Of a DNA stretch of 32,110 nucleotides, positions 15,834 through 23,126 are shown piece by piece (within the stretch, counting starts at the first letter, position 1; each line of letters begins with the position of its first letter). The position numbers and the translations under genes are program-made. Source of the DNA: Chloroflexota bacterium (GTDB taxonomy: Bacteria > Chloroflexota > Anaerolineae > Anaerolineales > Villigracilaceae); assembly GCA_016235425.1 (NCBI GenBank), contig JACRLC010000056.1:1-32110 (forward strand), read 5' to 3'. The notes beneath the pieces were generated by a model, which was not told the DNA's origin, searched no databases, and saw nothing but the letters and a program-made list of their open reading frames with translations.

Positions 15834-16037
15834 TCATTCCTCCAACAAAAAATCCCCACCCTCCAGCACGCCATCCAAAACCACCTCCACCACCTCCGAC
15901 CTCATCAACCCATCCAACCCAAATGGCTTCAACCTCGTCTGCGTCGTGCGGGCGGATGGCTCAAGGAACTCTCCAAATGGCAATGAGGTCCTAAACAACT
16001 GGTAATACAAAAACCGGCGCGCATCGCGTTTGAGCCC
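15834..16037 (-). pseudogene. Truncated copy of the 3' end of the capsule-type gene
   Basis: The encoded peptide (ARRFLYYQLF, then SLPFGEFLEPS and TRLKPFGLDGLMRSE) matches the last 64 residues of the protein at 17498-19162 with about eight substitutions and one deletion, ending at a comparable stop. DNA similarity runs from about 15846 to 16037 and stops abruptly where the toxin operon begins. Nothing upstream on this strand restores a full gene, so this is the remnant of a second, diverged paralog. The reading frame is still open, which suggests either recent loss or gene conversion with the intact copy. An ATG at 16043 is probably chance. Confidence 0.85.
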
Positions 16038-16058
16038 AAGCAAGAGTATTTAGTTCTT

Positions 16059-16406
16059 CTATATCCCCAATAGCTTTTTCAACTCAATATTCACTTGTTC
16101 CATGATGGGTGGCTCAATGACTCCAATCTTTTTCATAATACGCCGCTTATCAATTGCGCGCAGTTGAAAGATGAGTATCACGGAGGGCATGCTCAACCCA
16201 TTTTGCTTTGATGGTTTAATCAAGATCGTGTGTGAAAAGTTCTGTGCTGTCAAATTGCTGGTCATAGGGATAATCATAACAACAGACAAATTCACGCTGG
16301 TGGCATCATCATGCACTACCAGCGCGGGTCTGGAACCAGTTTGTTCATGCCCACTGGTCCCCGCGACCTGTGGCAAATCTACCAAAACAATGTCACCCCT
16401 CTGCAT
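16059..16406 (-). CDS. MazF/PemK-family endoribonuclease toxin
   Basis: A 115-residue toxin. MQRGDIVLVDLPQ, then GHEQTGSRPALVVHD and MIIPMTSNL are the family's conserved blocks; the Arg in SRPALVV and the Thr in IPMTS match the catalytic Arg and Thr positions. These enzymes cut mRNA at short sequences. The gene starts 2 bp after the stop of the small upstream gene and is the third member of an overlapping operon. All recognisable catalytic residues are present. Confidence 0.85.
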   Translation of the reverse strand: MQRGDIVLVDLPQVAGTSGHEQTGSRPALVVHDDATSVNLSVVMIIPMTSNLTAQNFSHTILIKPSKQNGLSMPSVILIFQLRAIDKRRIMKKIGVIEPPIMEQVNIELKKLLGI

Positions 16407-16408
16407 TG

Positions 16409-16672
16409 CTAGAGATTCTCTTTTTCAAAATTCAAAAGATCTTCATCACTTGCGGCGTCCCATGCGGCAAATTCTTGCGCCAGTGTGTCCAAGGCAGGCA
16501 AAGCAACTTCAAAAGGCTTAACCTGCACATAAATTTCATCGACAATTTGACCGCCGCTCTCAAAAATCTGACGGCTGATAGGGGATTGAATCCAAGCAAC
16601 AATGACCTCAGCGCCAGAGTCGGAATACAGGCGATCCGCCTTGTTTATCAAAGTTGCGCTGTTAAGTGTCAT
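16409..16672 (-). CDS. Putative antitoxin partner of the MazF-like toxin
   Basis: An 87-residue acidic protein (many Asp/Glu in its C-terminal half: DEDLLNFEKENL) preceding the toxin by 2 bp, the position and size of a MazE-type antitoxin. I see no clear AbrB or ribbon-helix-helix signature at the N-terminus, so its class is open. IVDEIYVQVKPFEVALPAL resembles the toxin-wrapping tail of known antitoxins. Its ATG overlaps the stop of the 231-residue gene by 4 bp. Confidence 0.65.
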   Translation of the reverse strand: MTLNSATLINKADRLYSDSGAEVIVAWIQSPISRQIFESGGQIVDEIYVQVKPFEVALPALDTLAQEFAAWDAASDEDLLNFEKENL

Positions 16673-17364
16673 TTTTTCTCTCCCGAAATGAATGGTTGAA
16701 CATGTGCCTCAATATAAGAATTCATTTTTTCAAGTCGTCCTCTCACATTGAATGGAGACTGAGGCGCAGGTGGAACAGGCCAAGTAAATTGTGTTTCGAC
16801 GAAGATTTTCGTCGTGTCAAGCAGGAACGACTCAATTTTCACTTCTATTTGCACGGGCAAATCTTCTGCCACTGGATCCATGACAAAGCGCAGACCACCT
16901 CCGCGTATCGGCCTACCAAAAGCACTTAATGCCTGGGATGGTTGTCCTAGCCTAGTTTCCCATAGTTCCTGAAAAGCATGTTGGCTAGTGGTTTCATACA
17001 AATCACGAATGGTTGCATCCGCTCGAACAATCTGTCGATTAGGTGCTGGCCAGACAGACTCATACGCTTGAACAGCAGCTTCTGCTTCCTTGATAAATAA
17101 ATCTAAAGAACCCTTAGGCTGTGGTGTAACAATCAGCAATTGCCCTACTTGAGACTCTTGGGCCGATACAGAAACTTGCAATGGATATGGAGTATCTCGA
17201 ATCAGTGAAATTGTATTTTTAGGTGCTTCAACGCGGTTGTATTCTAGTCCTTGCGTCATAACTGCTTGCTGAAATGCCAAAAGGGTCTGTGGCACAATAA
17301 GGGGCACAGGAATGCTTAAAAAATTAATACCAGCGTGAATAATGACCCGTGATTGGGTTTTCAT
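16669..17364 (-). CDS. Unknown protein, first gene of the toxin operon
   Basis: A 231-residue soluble protein that I do not recognise with confidence. The layout (FIKEAEAAVQAYESVW in the middle, VKIESFLLDTTKIFVETQF near the end) faintly recalls the sporadic TIGR04255 family. AAGGA abuts the ATG and GGAGG lies further upstream. Its stop overlaps the antitoxin ATG by 4 bp, so the three genes are one transcript. It may be a third component (chaperone or regulator) of the toxin module, or a passenger. The region 17365-17497 upstream holds no gene. Confidence 0.6.
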   Translation of the reverse strand: MKTQSRVIIHAGINFLSIPVPLIVPQTLLAFQQAVMTQGLEYNRVEAPKNTISLIRDTPYPLQVSVSAQESQVGQLLIVTPQPKGSLDLFIKEAEAAVQAYESVWPAPNRQIVRADATIRDLYETTSQHAFQELWETRLGQPSQALSAFGRPIRGGGLRFVMDPVAEDLPVQIEVKIESFLLDTTKIFVETQFTWPVPPAPQSPFNVRGRLEKMNSYIEAHVQPFISGEKK

Positions 17365-17497
17365 TCCTTAGAAACCTCCACAATCATTTTACTTACCGCA
17401 CATTGATTATTTGTTAGGGGCAATATCATTATCGCCTATTATCTGCTGGCAATCAATAGAACATGCGTACTGTAATAAAGTGGCAACTGCTTCTCTT

Positions 17498-19162
17498 CTA
17501 CTCCTCCCTCAGCAGAAAATCCCCACCCTCTAGCACCCCCTCCGTAATCACCCTCACCGCCTCCGACCTCATCAACCCATCCAACCCAAATGGCTTCAAC
17601 CGTGTCTGCGTGGTTCTCACGGACGGCTCAAGAAACTCACCAAACGGCAGAGATGTTTTAAACAACTGGTAATACAAAAACCTGCGCGCATTGCGTTTGA
17701 ACTCAGGCGGGACATCAATCGTTTCAGCACCCAAAAATTCTTTTATCTTTCTTCTTACATCTTCAATTGTTTGCGGGAAGAACACGGTGGGATACTGCGT
17801 GAAACGCGCCTTGCCCGCGCACAGCACCGCCGCGCCCATGATCGAAGCCTCTAGCCCGATCGTCGAGTTATAGACCATCACGAACTTCGACTTCTGGATC
17901 AACTCATACGAACTCAGCGTCTCGTTGGGAGCCACGAAGACCACGTTCGGTTCTTCGTCCGCGCGGCTGGCTTCGACCCAGGCCGCCACCGTCTCGCGGC
18001 TGGCTTTGCGGACGCGTAACTCGTCAGGGTGGGCGCGGATCACGAACAACGTCTCAGGGTGGGCGCGGATGACTTCCAAAACCAAATCGAGCCAATCGAA
18101 CATATCTCCAAAAACAGTGTTGGCGTGCGGCTGGCTCGTATCAAAAATAACGTTCGTAAAGATGGGGACGATCTGTTTGAACCCCGCCGCCTTTTGCAAA
18201 AATGACTCATCGAGTCCCTTCATGTCCGCCCAAAATTTGATCCCTGCCATTGTGAAGTCGCCTTGGAAACGCTTCGCAAGATACGCGTCGAGTTTCGCGT
18301 TTTGTTCCTCGTTCATCTCAAACGACTCGGGGATCGCAATCGGGTACGCTGTCGCTTCGCCATCGGTGAAGAACGCGGACGCGGGCTGCAGTCCCACCTC
18401 GTGTGTGATCACACGAATGCCGCGTTTCTGCGCGATGTAACGCGCGGTCGCTTCGGGGAAGAACTGCCCATTGAACACGATCACAGCCCGCGGCTGAGTC
18501 TGATCGAGAAAGTCCGCAAACTTTTGAGCGACATTCCACGCCGACAAAATATATTCCCTGAAAAGATAACGCGTCGATTCGTCGTCATTCAGATGATGGA
18601 TTCGCAGGATCCATCGCAAGCCAGGCAGACACAACGCGCCGAGCGGAATCCCCTCCCAGGCAAAGCGCATCATCTCTTCGACCGATAAACCTGCCACCGC
18701 TTCGATGAGTTTTTCATCACGCTGGAAGTTGAACCATCGCACCCCACTCTGGAGGCCGGAAGTTTGCTTCTGAACATCCGACAGCAAGCTGTCGGACTCC
18801 AGAACGGGTAACCCTGTATAAAGCGCACGTGATTGATAGACACAGGATTTGCACGGCATTTCCTTGTGTGGATTGTCCCGATTCGTCCCCAATACACATT
18901 TGCTCATGCCAGAGTTGCATGCAAAATACGCAACGGGAATCCCCTGCAACCGAAACGCCCACGACGCCAGCAGATGAAACCCGCTGTTCCACGAGAGATC
19001 GTCAATGCCCGTGGACGCTTTGAAGAAGACGATGGGCGCGCCCTGTACAGATGGCGAGTGGCGCGTGACAAGTTGAGCCATGCCGACTATTTTGAGATTG
19101 TTAATTCTGCGGACAAGTCCGCGCTGGATGTGTTGTTTGAAGAATTCTCTCATGAAAGACAT
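17498..19162 (-). CDS. Capsule polysaccharide-type GT-B glycosyltransferase
   Basis: A 554-residue soluble protein. The C-terminal half has the capsule-synthesis/CDP-glycerol transferase-like fold: LFVIRAHPDELRVRKAS, PNETLSSYELIQKS, and YNSTIGLEASIMGAAVL, the latter being the nucleotide-binding region of such enzymes. The N-terminal half includes a Cys cluster (SKCVLG, then MPCKSCVYQS), suggesting a bound metal. RGIRVITHEVGLQP marks the central active-site region. It would assemble a surface polysaccharide or transfer a phosphate-linked unit. ATGs at 19162 and 19153 both fit. An in-frame 9-bp hairpin lies at 18777-18796. It follows the sulfotransferase gene in the same direction, with a 60-base gap. 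Confidence 0.78.
   Translation of the reverse strand: MSFMREFFKQHIQRGLVRRINNLKIVGMAQLVTRHSPSVQGAPIVFFKASTGIDDLSWNSGFHLLASWAFRLQGIPVAYFACNSGMSKCVLGTNRDNPHKEMPCKSCVYQSRALYTGLPVLESDSLLSDVQKQTSGLQSGVRWFNFQRDEKLIEAVAGLSVEEMMRFAWEGIPLGALCLPGLRWILRIHHLNDDESTRYLFREYILSAWNVAQKFADFLDQTQPRAVIVFNGQFFPEATARYIAQKRGIRVITHEVGLQPASAFFTDGEATAYPIAIPESFEMNEEQNAKLDAYLAKRFQGDFTMAGIKFWADMKGLDESFLQKAAGFKQIVPIFTNVIFDTSQPHANTVFGDMFDWLDLVLEVIRAHPETLFVIRAHPDELRVRKASRETVAAWVEASRADEEPNVVFVAPNETLSSYELIQKSKFVMVYNSTIGLEASIMGAAVLCAGKARFTQYPTVFFPQTIEDVRRKIKEFLGAETIDVPPEFKRNARRFLYYQLFKTSLPFGEFLEPSVRTTQTRLKPFGLDGLMRSEAVRVITEGVLEGGDFLLREE
18777..18796. repeat. 9-bp hairpin inside the capsule-type gene
   Basis: TCCGACAGC AA GCTGTCGGA is a perfect palindromic stem in the coding region, read in frame as LESDSLLSDVQ. 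The strength of the stem is unusual for coding sequence and suggests an inserted short repeat. Confidence 0.6.
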
Positions 19163-19222
19163 ACCACCGAGTTGTCAAGACACCAATTCTTTTTTCGTGC
19201 TTTCGTGTCTTTGTGGTGAAAA

Positions 19223-20077
19223 TTACCAATCGTTGCTTTTTTCATATCCCAGCCTCACCAACAAATCCCCTGCCACATCCTTGAATAATTTCTTGCATTC
19301 CTCGGTGAAATATTCTTTCCAGCCGCCCGTCGTCCCTGAGCGGAAGGTGAGACTCTTCCTCGGCTGGATCACATTCACCAAAATGGACAGTGCCTTTTGG
19401 CGCGGCGTGGGAATTCGATAGCCTGTCTTTTCCACTTCATCGAGCATGGCATTCAACGTGGCGTCACGGTTATTGATCAAATCTTCAAAGCGGACGCACA
19501 TCACGTTCTTTTGCTCGAGCCACTGGAATACCCCTTCGTATCTCTGCCGAACATTGACCATGTACAACCCGTCGCGGTCAATGCCTGTGATCGCCACTTT
19601 GAGTCTCGCACCGAAATCCGGCAGTGAATTGTAATAATCGTGCATCCCATGTTCTTCGTGCATGTCGGTCGCGAAGAAGACCTGCGAGACGAGCATGTCC
19701 CTCGGGTCGCGATAAATGAAATAGTTCACGCGCCCGCTTGAGGCCAGGAAGGAGGCGTTTTCGGGCGTCGCGTCCACGTAGCCCCAACCGATCACGCCGC
19801 GGGGAACGCGTCGCAAATCCTCAAGCACATGGTCAACGGTCCTCCGTCCACCGTCCTTGTTGATCGTCCGAACCGGTTCCGCCTCCACATACATGTACGG
19901 CATGATCTGCGTAAAGCCGTTGAGAATCTGCAACAACAAATGTGACCCGCTCTTCGGCTTGGAGTTGCCAAAGATGGGCGGCGCGTCATTGAAGGATAAT
20001 CGCTTCCAACGCCACACCGCCTGAGCGGTCTTACCTGCCGGCCTTAATCTGCGGCGAATTTTTTGAGCCGGATTCAT
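19223..20077 (-). CDS. Sulfotransferase (PAPS-dependent)
   Basis: A 284-residue enzyme with the 5'-phosphosulfate loop KPKSGSHLL at residues 40-48, the 3'-phosphate motif YRDPRDMLVSQ at residues 122-132, and RSGTTGGWK near the C-terminus. The C-terminal FKDVAGDLLVRLGYEKSNDW is nearly that of the 12536 enzyme, so these are duplicated paralogs with different acceptor regions. It starts 35 bp after the neuB-like stop and is likely cotranscribed with nonulosonate synthesis, so the acceptor may carry that sugar (inference). Confidence 0.9.
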   Translation of the reverse strand: MNPAQKIRRRLRPAGKTAQAVWRWKRLSFNDAPPIFGNSKPKSGSHLLLQILNGFTQIMPYMYVEAEPVRTINKDGGRRTVDHVLEDLRRVPRGVIGWGYVDATPENASFLASSGRVNYFIYRDPRDMLVSQVFFATDMHEEHGMHDYYNSLPDFGARLKVAITGIDRDGLYMVNVRQRYEGVFQWLEQKNVMCVRFEDLINNRDATLNAMLDEVEKTGYRIPTPRQKALSILVNVIQPRKSLTFRSGTTGGWKEYFTEECKKLFKDVAGDLLVRLGYEKSNDW

Positions 20078-20112
20078 TCAGACCATCTCACGGAACACGC
20101 ACCACGCAACAA

Positions 20113-20997
20113 TTATTCCTCACCATTCACGCGGCGCAACTTCTTCAACGAGGACCGTTCGCTCGCGTACACCTTCTTCACGCCGTCGCCAAGCGAAGCT
20201 TCCGTCACGCGGATGTACTTGACCAACCGCTCGAAGCCGCCCGGCTCAACCGAGGCGGCCTGGTCACTGCCCCACATGGCGCGGTCGAGTGTGAGGTGGC
20301 GTTCGACCATGCAAGCGCCCAGCGCAACAGCAACAGCCGACGGAACCAGGCCGACTTCATGTCCCGAATATCCAATCGGCAGTTTCGGAAATTCGCGGCG
20401 CAATGTTTCCACCATTTTGAGGTTCAACTCTTCCGGCTCGCATGGATACGTGCTGGTGCAGTGCATCAGCACCAAATCCTTTTCACCGGCGATCTTCACG
20501 CCCTCGTGAATTTGCTCCATCGTGGACATGCCGGAAGATAAAATGATCGGCTTGCCGGTGGTGCGGGCGTGTTTGATCAGTTTGTGATCCGTGAGTGAAG
20601 CGGACGGGATTTTGTAGGCGGGCGTGTCGAATTTTTCCATGAAGTCCACGGAGGGTTCATCCCAAACCGAAACCATCCATGTGATCTTCTTCTGCTTACA
20701 ATACTTTTCAATCTCGTGATATTGCTTTTCGTTGAACTCAACTTTATAGCGATAATCCAAATACGTGATGTAGCCCCACGGCGTCTCGCGCATTTGCTTT
20801 TGCTGTTCGGGCGGCGTGCAGACTTCGGGCGTGCGCTTCTGAAATTTCACCGCGTCCGCGCCTGCGTGAACCGCCGCGTCGATCATCTGCCTGGCGATCT
20901 CGATATCGCCGTTATGATTGATGCCGATCTCGGCGATCACAAACGCGGGATGACCATCCCCCACCATTCTATTTCCAAATTTAATTTCACGAGTCAT
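20113..20997 (-). CDS. neuB: N-acetylneuraminate synthase-like (NeuB), lacking the SAF domain
   Basis: A 294-residue enzyme expected to condense phosphoenolpyruvate with a six-carbon amino sugar to a nine-carbon nonulosonic acid. VIAEIGINHNGD (about residue 20), KFQKRTPE, ILSSGMSTM, HCTSTYPCEPEELNL, GYSGHEVG and VERHLTLDR are all NeuB barrel motifs. The start is 20997, not the ATG 12 codons earlier: AGGAG lies six bases upstream and the ATG overlaps the upstream stop (ATGA). The chain ends straight after the barrel (KKLRRVNGEE). The usual C-terminal SAF/antifreeze-like domain of about 60 residues is absent. Which sugar it makes cannot be told. Confidence 0.88.
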   Translation of the reverse strand: MTREIKFGNRMVGDGHPAFVIAEIGINHNGDIEIARQMIDAAVHAGADAVKFQKRTPEVCTPPEQQKQMRETPWGYITYLDYRYKVEFNEKQYHEIEKYCKQKKITWMVSVWDEPSVDFMEKFDTPAYKIPSASLTDHKLIKHARTTGKPIILSSGMSTMEQIHEGVKIAGEKDLVLMHCTSTYPCEPEELNLKMVETLRREFPKLPIGYSGHEVGLVPSAVAVALGACMVERHLTLDRAMWGSDQAASVEPGGFERLVKYIRVTEASLGDGVKKVYASERSSLKKLRRVNGEE

Positions 20998-22235
20998 TTT
21001 TTCTCCTGGATATTTTTCAAAATCAATTCGCACAATTCACGCAACGCGCCAAAACCACCGTTGGTTTTCAACACATAGTCCGCCGCGCGCAATACTTCGG
21101 GATATGCATCCGCTACAGCCACAGCCCAGCCTGCCGCTTCAAAGCATGGCAGGTCGTTGAAATCATTGCCAACATACACGATCTGCGCCGCGTCCAAATT
21201 CTTCTCGGCTAGAAACTTTTTGAGGACATTACCCTTGTCGTGAAGGTCCACACCGTGGATCGCATCAATGCCCATCTTCTTCGCCCGCGCTTTGACAACG
21301 GGATTCACCTCTGAGGACAAAATCATGACATCGATCCCGCGCTCGCGCATTTGACGAATCCGCATCGAATCGGACCTCGAGGCGGCTACCGTTTCGCGGC
21401 CATTTTCATCCACCCAGACGCGCCCGTCGGTAATGACGCCGTCGAAATCACTGACGATCAATTTGATATGTTCGGGCATCTGACGGCGCGTACGATTTTC
21501 AGGTGCGACCATCTCAAGTCCGCTGTATACCAATGCTTCGTACTTTGCCCAATCAGGGAGGGTATCAATGTCAACCGTGTAACGCGGATCAATCACGAGC
21601 GGATAGATGACATTGCCTGTCAGGGATTTTTTGCTTGTGATCGTGGAGAGGCGGATGGCGTCAATGTGGCCGGTCTGCCAGTAAACAGGAGGCAGGATTT
21701 GCCGCGGTGCGTTGAAGGGTTCGGGAATGCCATCCACTTCGAGCAAGGGTTGCATGGCTTTGTCTTCGCCGGCGAATCGCCACATCTTGTGAGGGTTCTG
21801 CCCGGCAGGCACAACACCGCGGACGCAATCTGCATCCACATGGGCAAGCAGGATGCGGACAGCATCGTCCACCATGCCGCGCGGGCGGATTGGCGACGTG
21901 GGCCGCAACTGCACAACGACTTCAGGCTTGCAGCCTTCCACTTCTTCCAGAAATTTCAAGGCATGCTCAAAGACGGGCAAATCGGTCGTTCGATCCTGTG
22001 CGAGTTCGGGCGGGCGCAGAAACGGAGTCTCAGCGCCGTATTCGCGGGCGACCGCGGCGATTTCAGGATCATCCGTCGAGACGATAACACGCGTGACACA
22101 CGCGGCTTGTTTGGCCGCGGCGATACTCCAGGCGATCAACGGATAGCCAGCAAACGAGCGGATGTTTTTACGCGGGATGCCTTTTGAGCCGCCGCGGGCG
22201 GGGATGAGGGCGAGGGTTTCTACCACGCCGTCCAT
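20994..22235 (-). CDS. CMP-nonulosonate synthetase fused to a HAD (KdsC-like) phosphatase
   Basis: A 413-residue two-domain protein. Residues 1-240 are an acylneuraminate cytidylyltransferase (LIPARGGSKGIPRKN, QLRPTSPIRP, VDIDTLPDWA) that would join CMP to a nonulosonic acid. Residues 255-413 are a HAD phosphatase with D263-F-D265, LSS (307-308), K334 and GNDFND (D358), all catalytic residues present. Similar fusions are known in animal CMP-sialate synthetases and some bacteria. The ATG at 22235 directly abuts GGAGG; a GTG three codons later (22226) has better spacing and may be the true start. It overlaps the SDR by 16 bp and neuB by 4 bp. Confidence 0.88.
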   Translation of the reverse strand: MDGVVETLALIPARGGSKGIPRKNIRSFAGYPLIAWSIAAAKQAACVTRVIVSTDDPEIAAVAREYGAETPFLRPPELAQDRTTDLPVFEHALKFLEEVEGCKPEVVVQLRPTSPIRPRGMVDDAVRILLAHVDADCVRGVVPAGQNPHKMWRFAGEDKAMQPLLEVDGIPEPFNAPRQILPPVYWQTGHIDAIRLSTITSKKSLTGNVIYPLVIDPRYTVDIDTLPDWAKYEALVYSGLEMVAPENRTRRQMPEHIKLIVSDFDGVITDGRVWVDENGRETVAASRSDSMRIRQMRERGIDVMILSSEVNPVVKARAKKMGIDAIHGVDLHDKGNVLKKFLAEKNLDAAQIVYVGNDFNDLPCFEAAGWAVAVADAYPEVLRAADYVLKTNGGFGALRELCELILKNIQEKK

Positions 22236-23047
22236 CCTCCATCAACGATGACATTGTTGCCCGTCATGTAGGATGATGCGTCCGATGCGAGGAACAGCAA
22301 CGCGCCGTTCATTTCGTCTTTCTCTGCCATGCGGCCGAGGATGGTCTTGGCGGAATAATTTTTGACGAAGTATTCCTCGTGATTATTGAACACGCCGCCG
22401 GGGGTGAGCGCGTTGACGCGGATTTCTGTCCCGGCATAATAGGCGGCGAGATATTTGGTGAAGCCCATCACACCCGCTTTGGTGGTGGTGTAATAAACCG
22501 GCTTGTAGGCCACGCGTTTTCCGTCTTTGATGTAGATGCGCTGGTCGGGGCCGTTGAGTCCGTAGGTGGAACAGATGTTGATGATACTGCCCTTCCTGCC
22601 CTGCTCGATCATCGGCTTGACGCAGGCTTGCGTGACGAGAAACATGCCAGTGAGATTGACATTCAAAGCCGCGTTCCACTGTTCGAGCGGATAATCCTCA
22701 AATGCGCCGGGGGCGATGCCTTTCGCGGCCGCATCGGGGTCGAACTTGGGATCGAGCGCGGCGCTGTTGACGAGGATGTCGAGACGGCCAAATCTTTTCA
22801 GGGTCTCGGCAACCAGCTCACGGGTCGATTCGATGCGGGTGACATCAAGCGGGAAAGGGATCGAGATGTAGCCGGATTCGGTTAAGCGGGTTGATGTCCG
22901 GGTGGCGAGTTCCAAATTTAAATCCGCACAGACAACGGCCGCGCCTGCCTCAGCGAGGGTCTTGCAAAACTCGAAGCCCAACAGCCCCCCGCCGCCCGTG
23001 ACGATGGCCACGCGGTCTTTCAAATTGAATTTATCGAAAATCGTCAT
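22220..23047 (-). CDS. SDR oxidoreductase, PtmA-like
   Basis: A 275-residue NAD(P)-dependent SDR. IVTGGGGLLGFEF is the Rossmann motif, and the catalytic residues are Ser in ICSTYG and the YTTTK pair; YMTGNNVIVDGGW closes the C-terminus. Its length and position beside neuB and a CMP-synthetase resemble the PtmA-type oxidoreductases in legionaminic acid and flagellar glycan clusters, so a sugar or CMP-sugar substrate is likely (inference). AGGA lies six bases before the ATG. It overlaps the downstream fused enzyme and starts the SDR-synthetase-neuB unit. Confidence 0.88.
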   Translation of the reverse strand: MTIFDKFNLKDRVAIVTGGGGLLGFEFCKTLAEAGAAVVCADLNLELATRTSTRLTESGYISIPFPLDVTRIESTRELVAETLKRFGRLDILVNSAALDPKFDPDAAAKGIAPGAFEDYPLEQWNAALNVNLTGMFLVTQACVKPMIEQGRKGSIINICSTYGLNGPDQRIYIKDGKRVAYKPVYYTTTKAGVMGFTKYLAAYYAGTEIRVNALTPGGVFNNHEEYFVKNYSAKTILGRMAEKDEMNGALLFLASDASSYMTGNNVIVDGGWTAW

Positions 23048-23065
23048 TTCATGTCCTTCATATAT

Positions 23066-23121
23066 CGTCCCGCAGGTTTTTGTCCAGGTTTAGAGTTGTG
23101 CAAGTTCAACCTGCGGGGACG
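23066..23121. repeat. 13-bp inverted repeat between the GT-C and SDR genes
   Basis: CGTCCCGCAGGTT (23066-23078) pairs with AACCTGCGGGGACG (23108-23121) with one bulged G. It lies just past the GT-C stop at 23127. There is no U-run, so a dispersed repeat is more likely than a classical terminator. Confidence 0.6.
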
Positions 23122-23126
23122 GTTTG

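Noticed and set aside
20998-21033. Longer NeuB start at 21033
   Set aside because: AGGAG and the 4-bp stop overlap support 20997, and homologous motifs begin after it.
21351-22187. Long plus-strand frame opposite the CMP-synthetase
   Set aside because: Antisense shadow of a strongly supported gene; no domain and no ribosome site.
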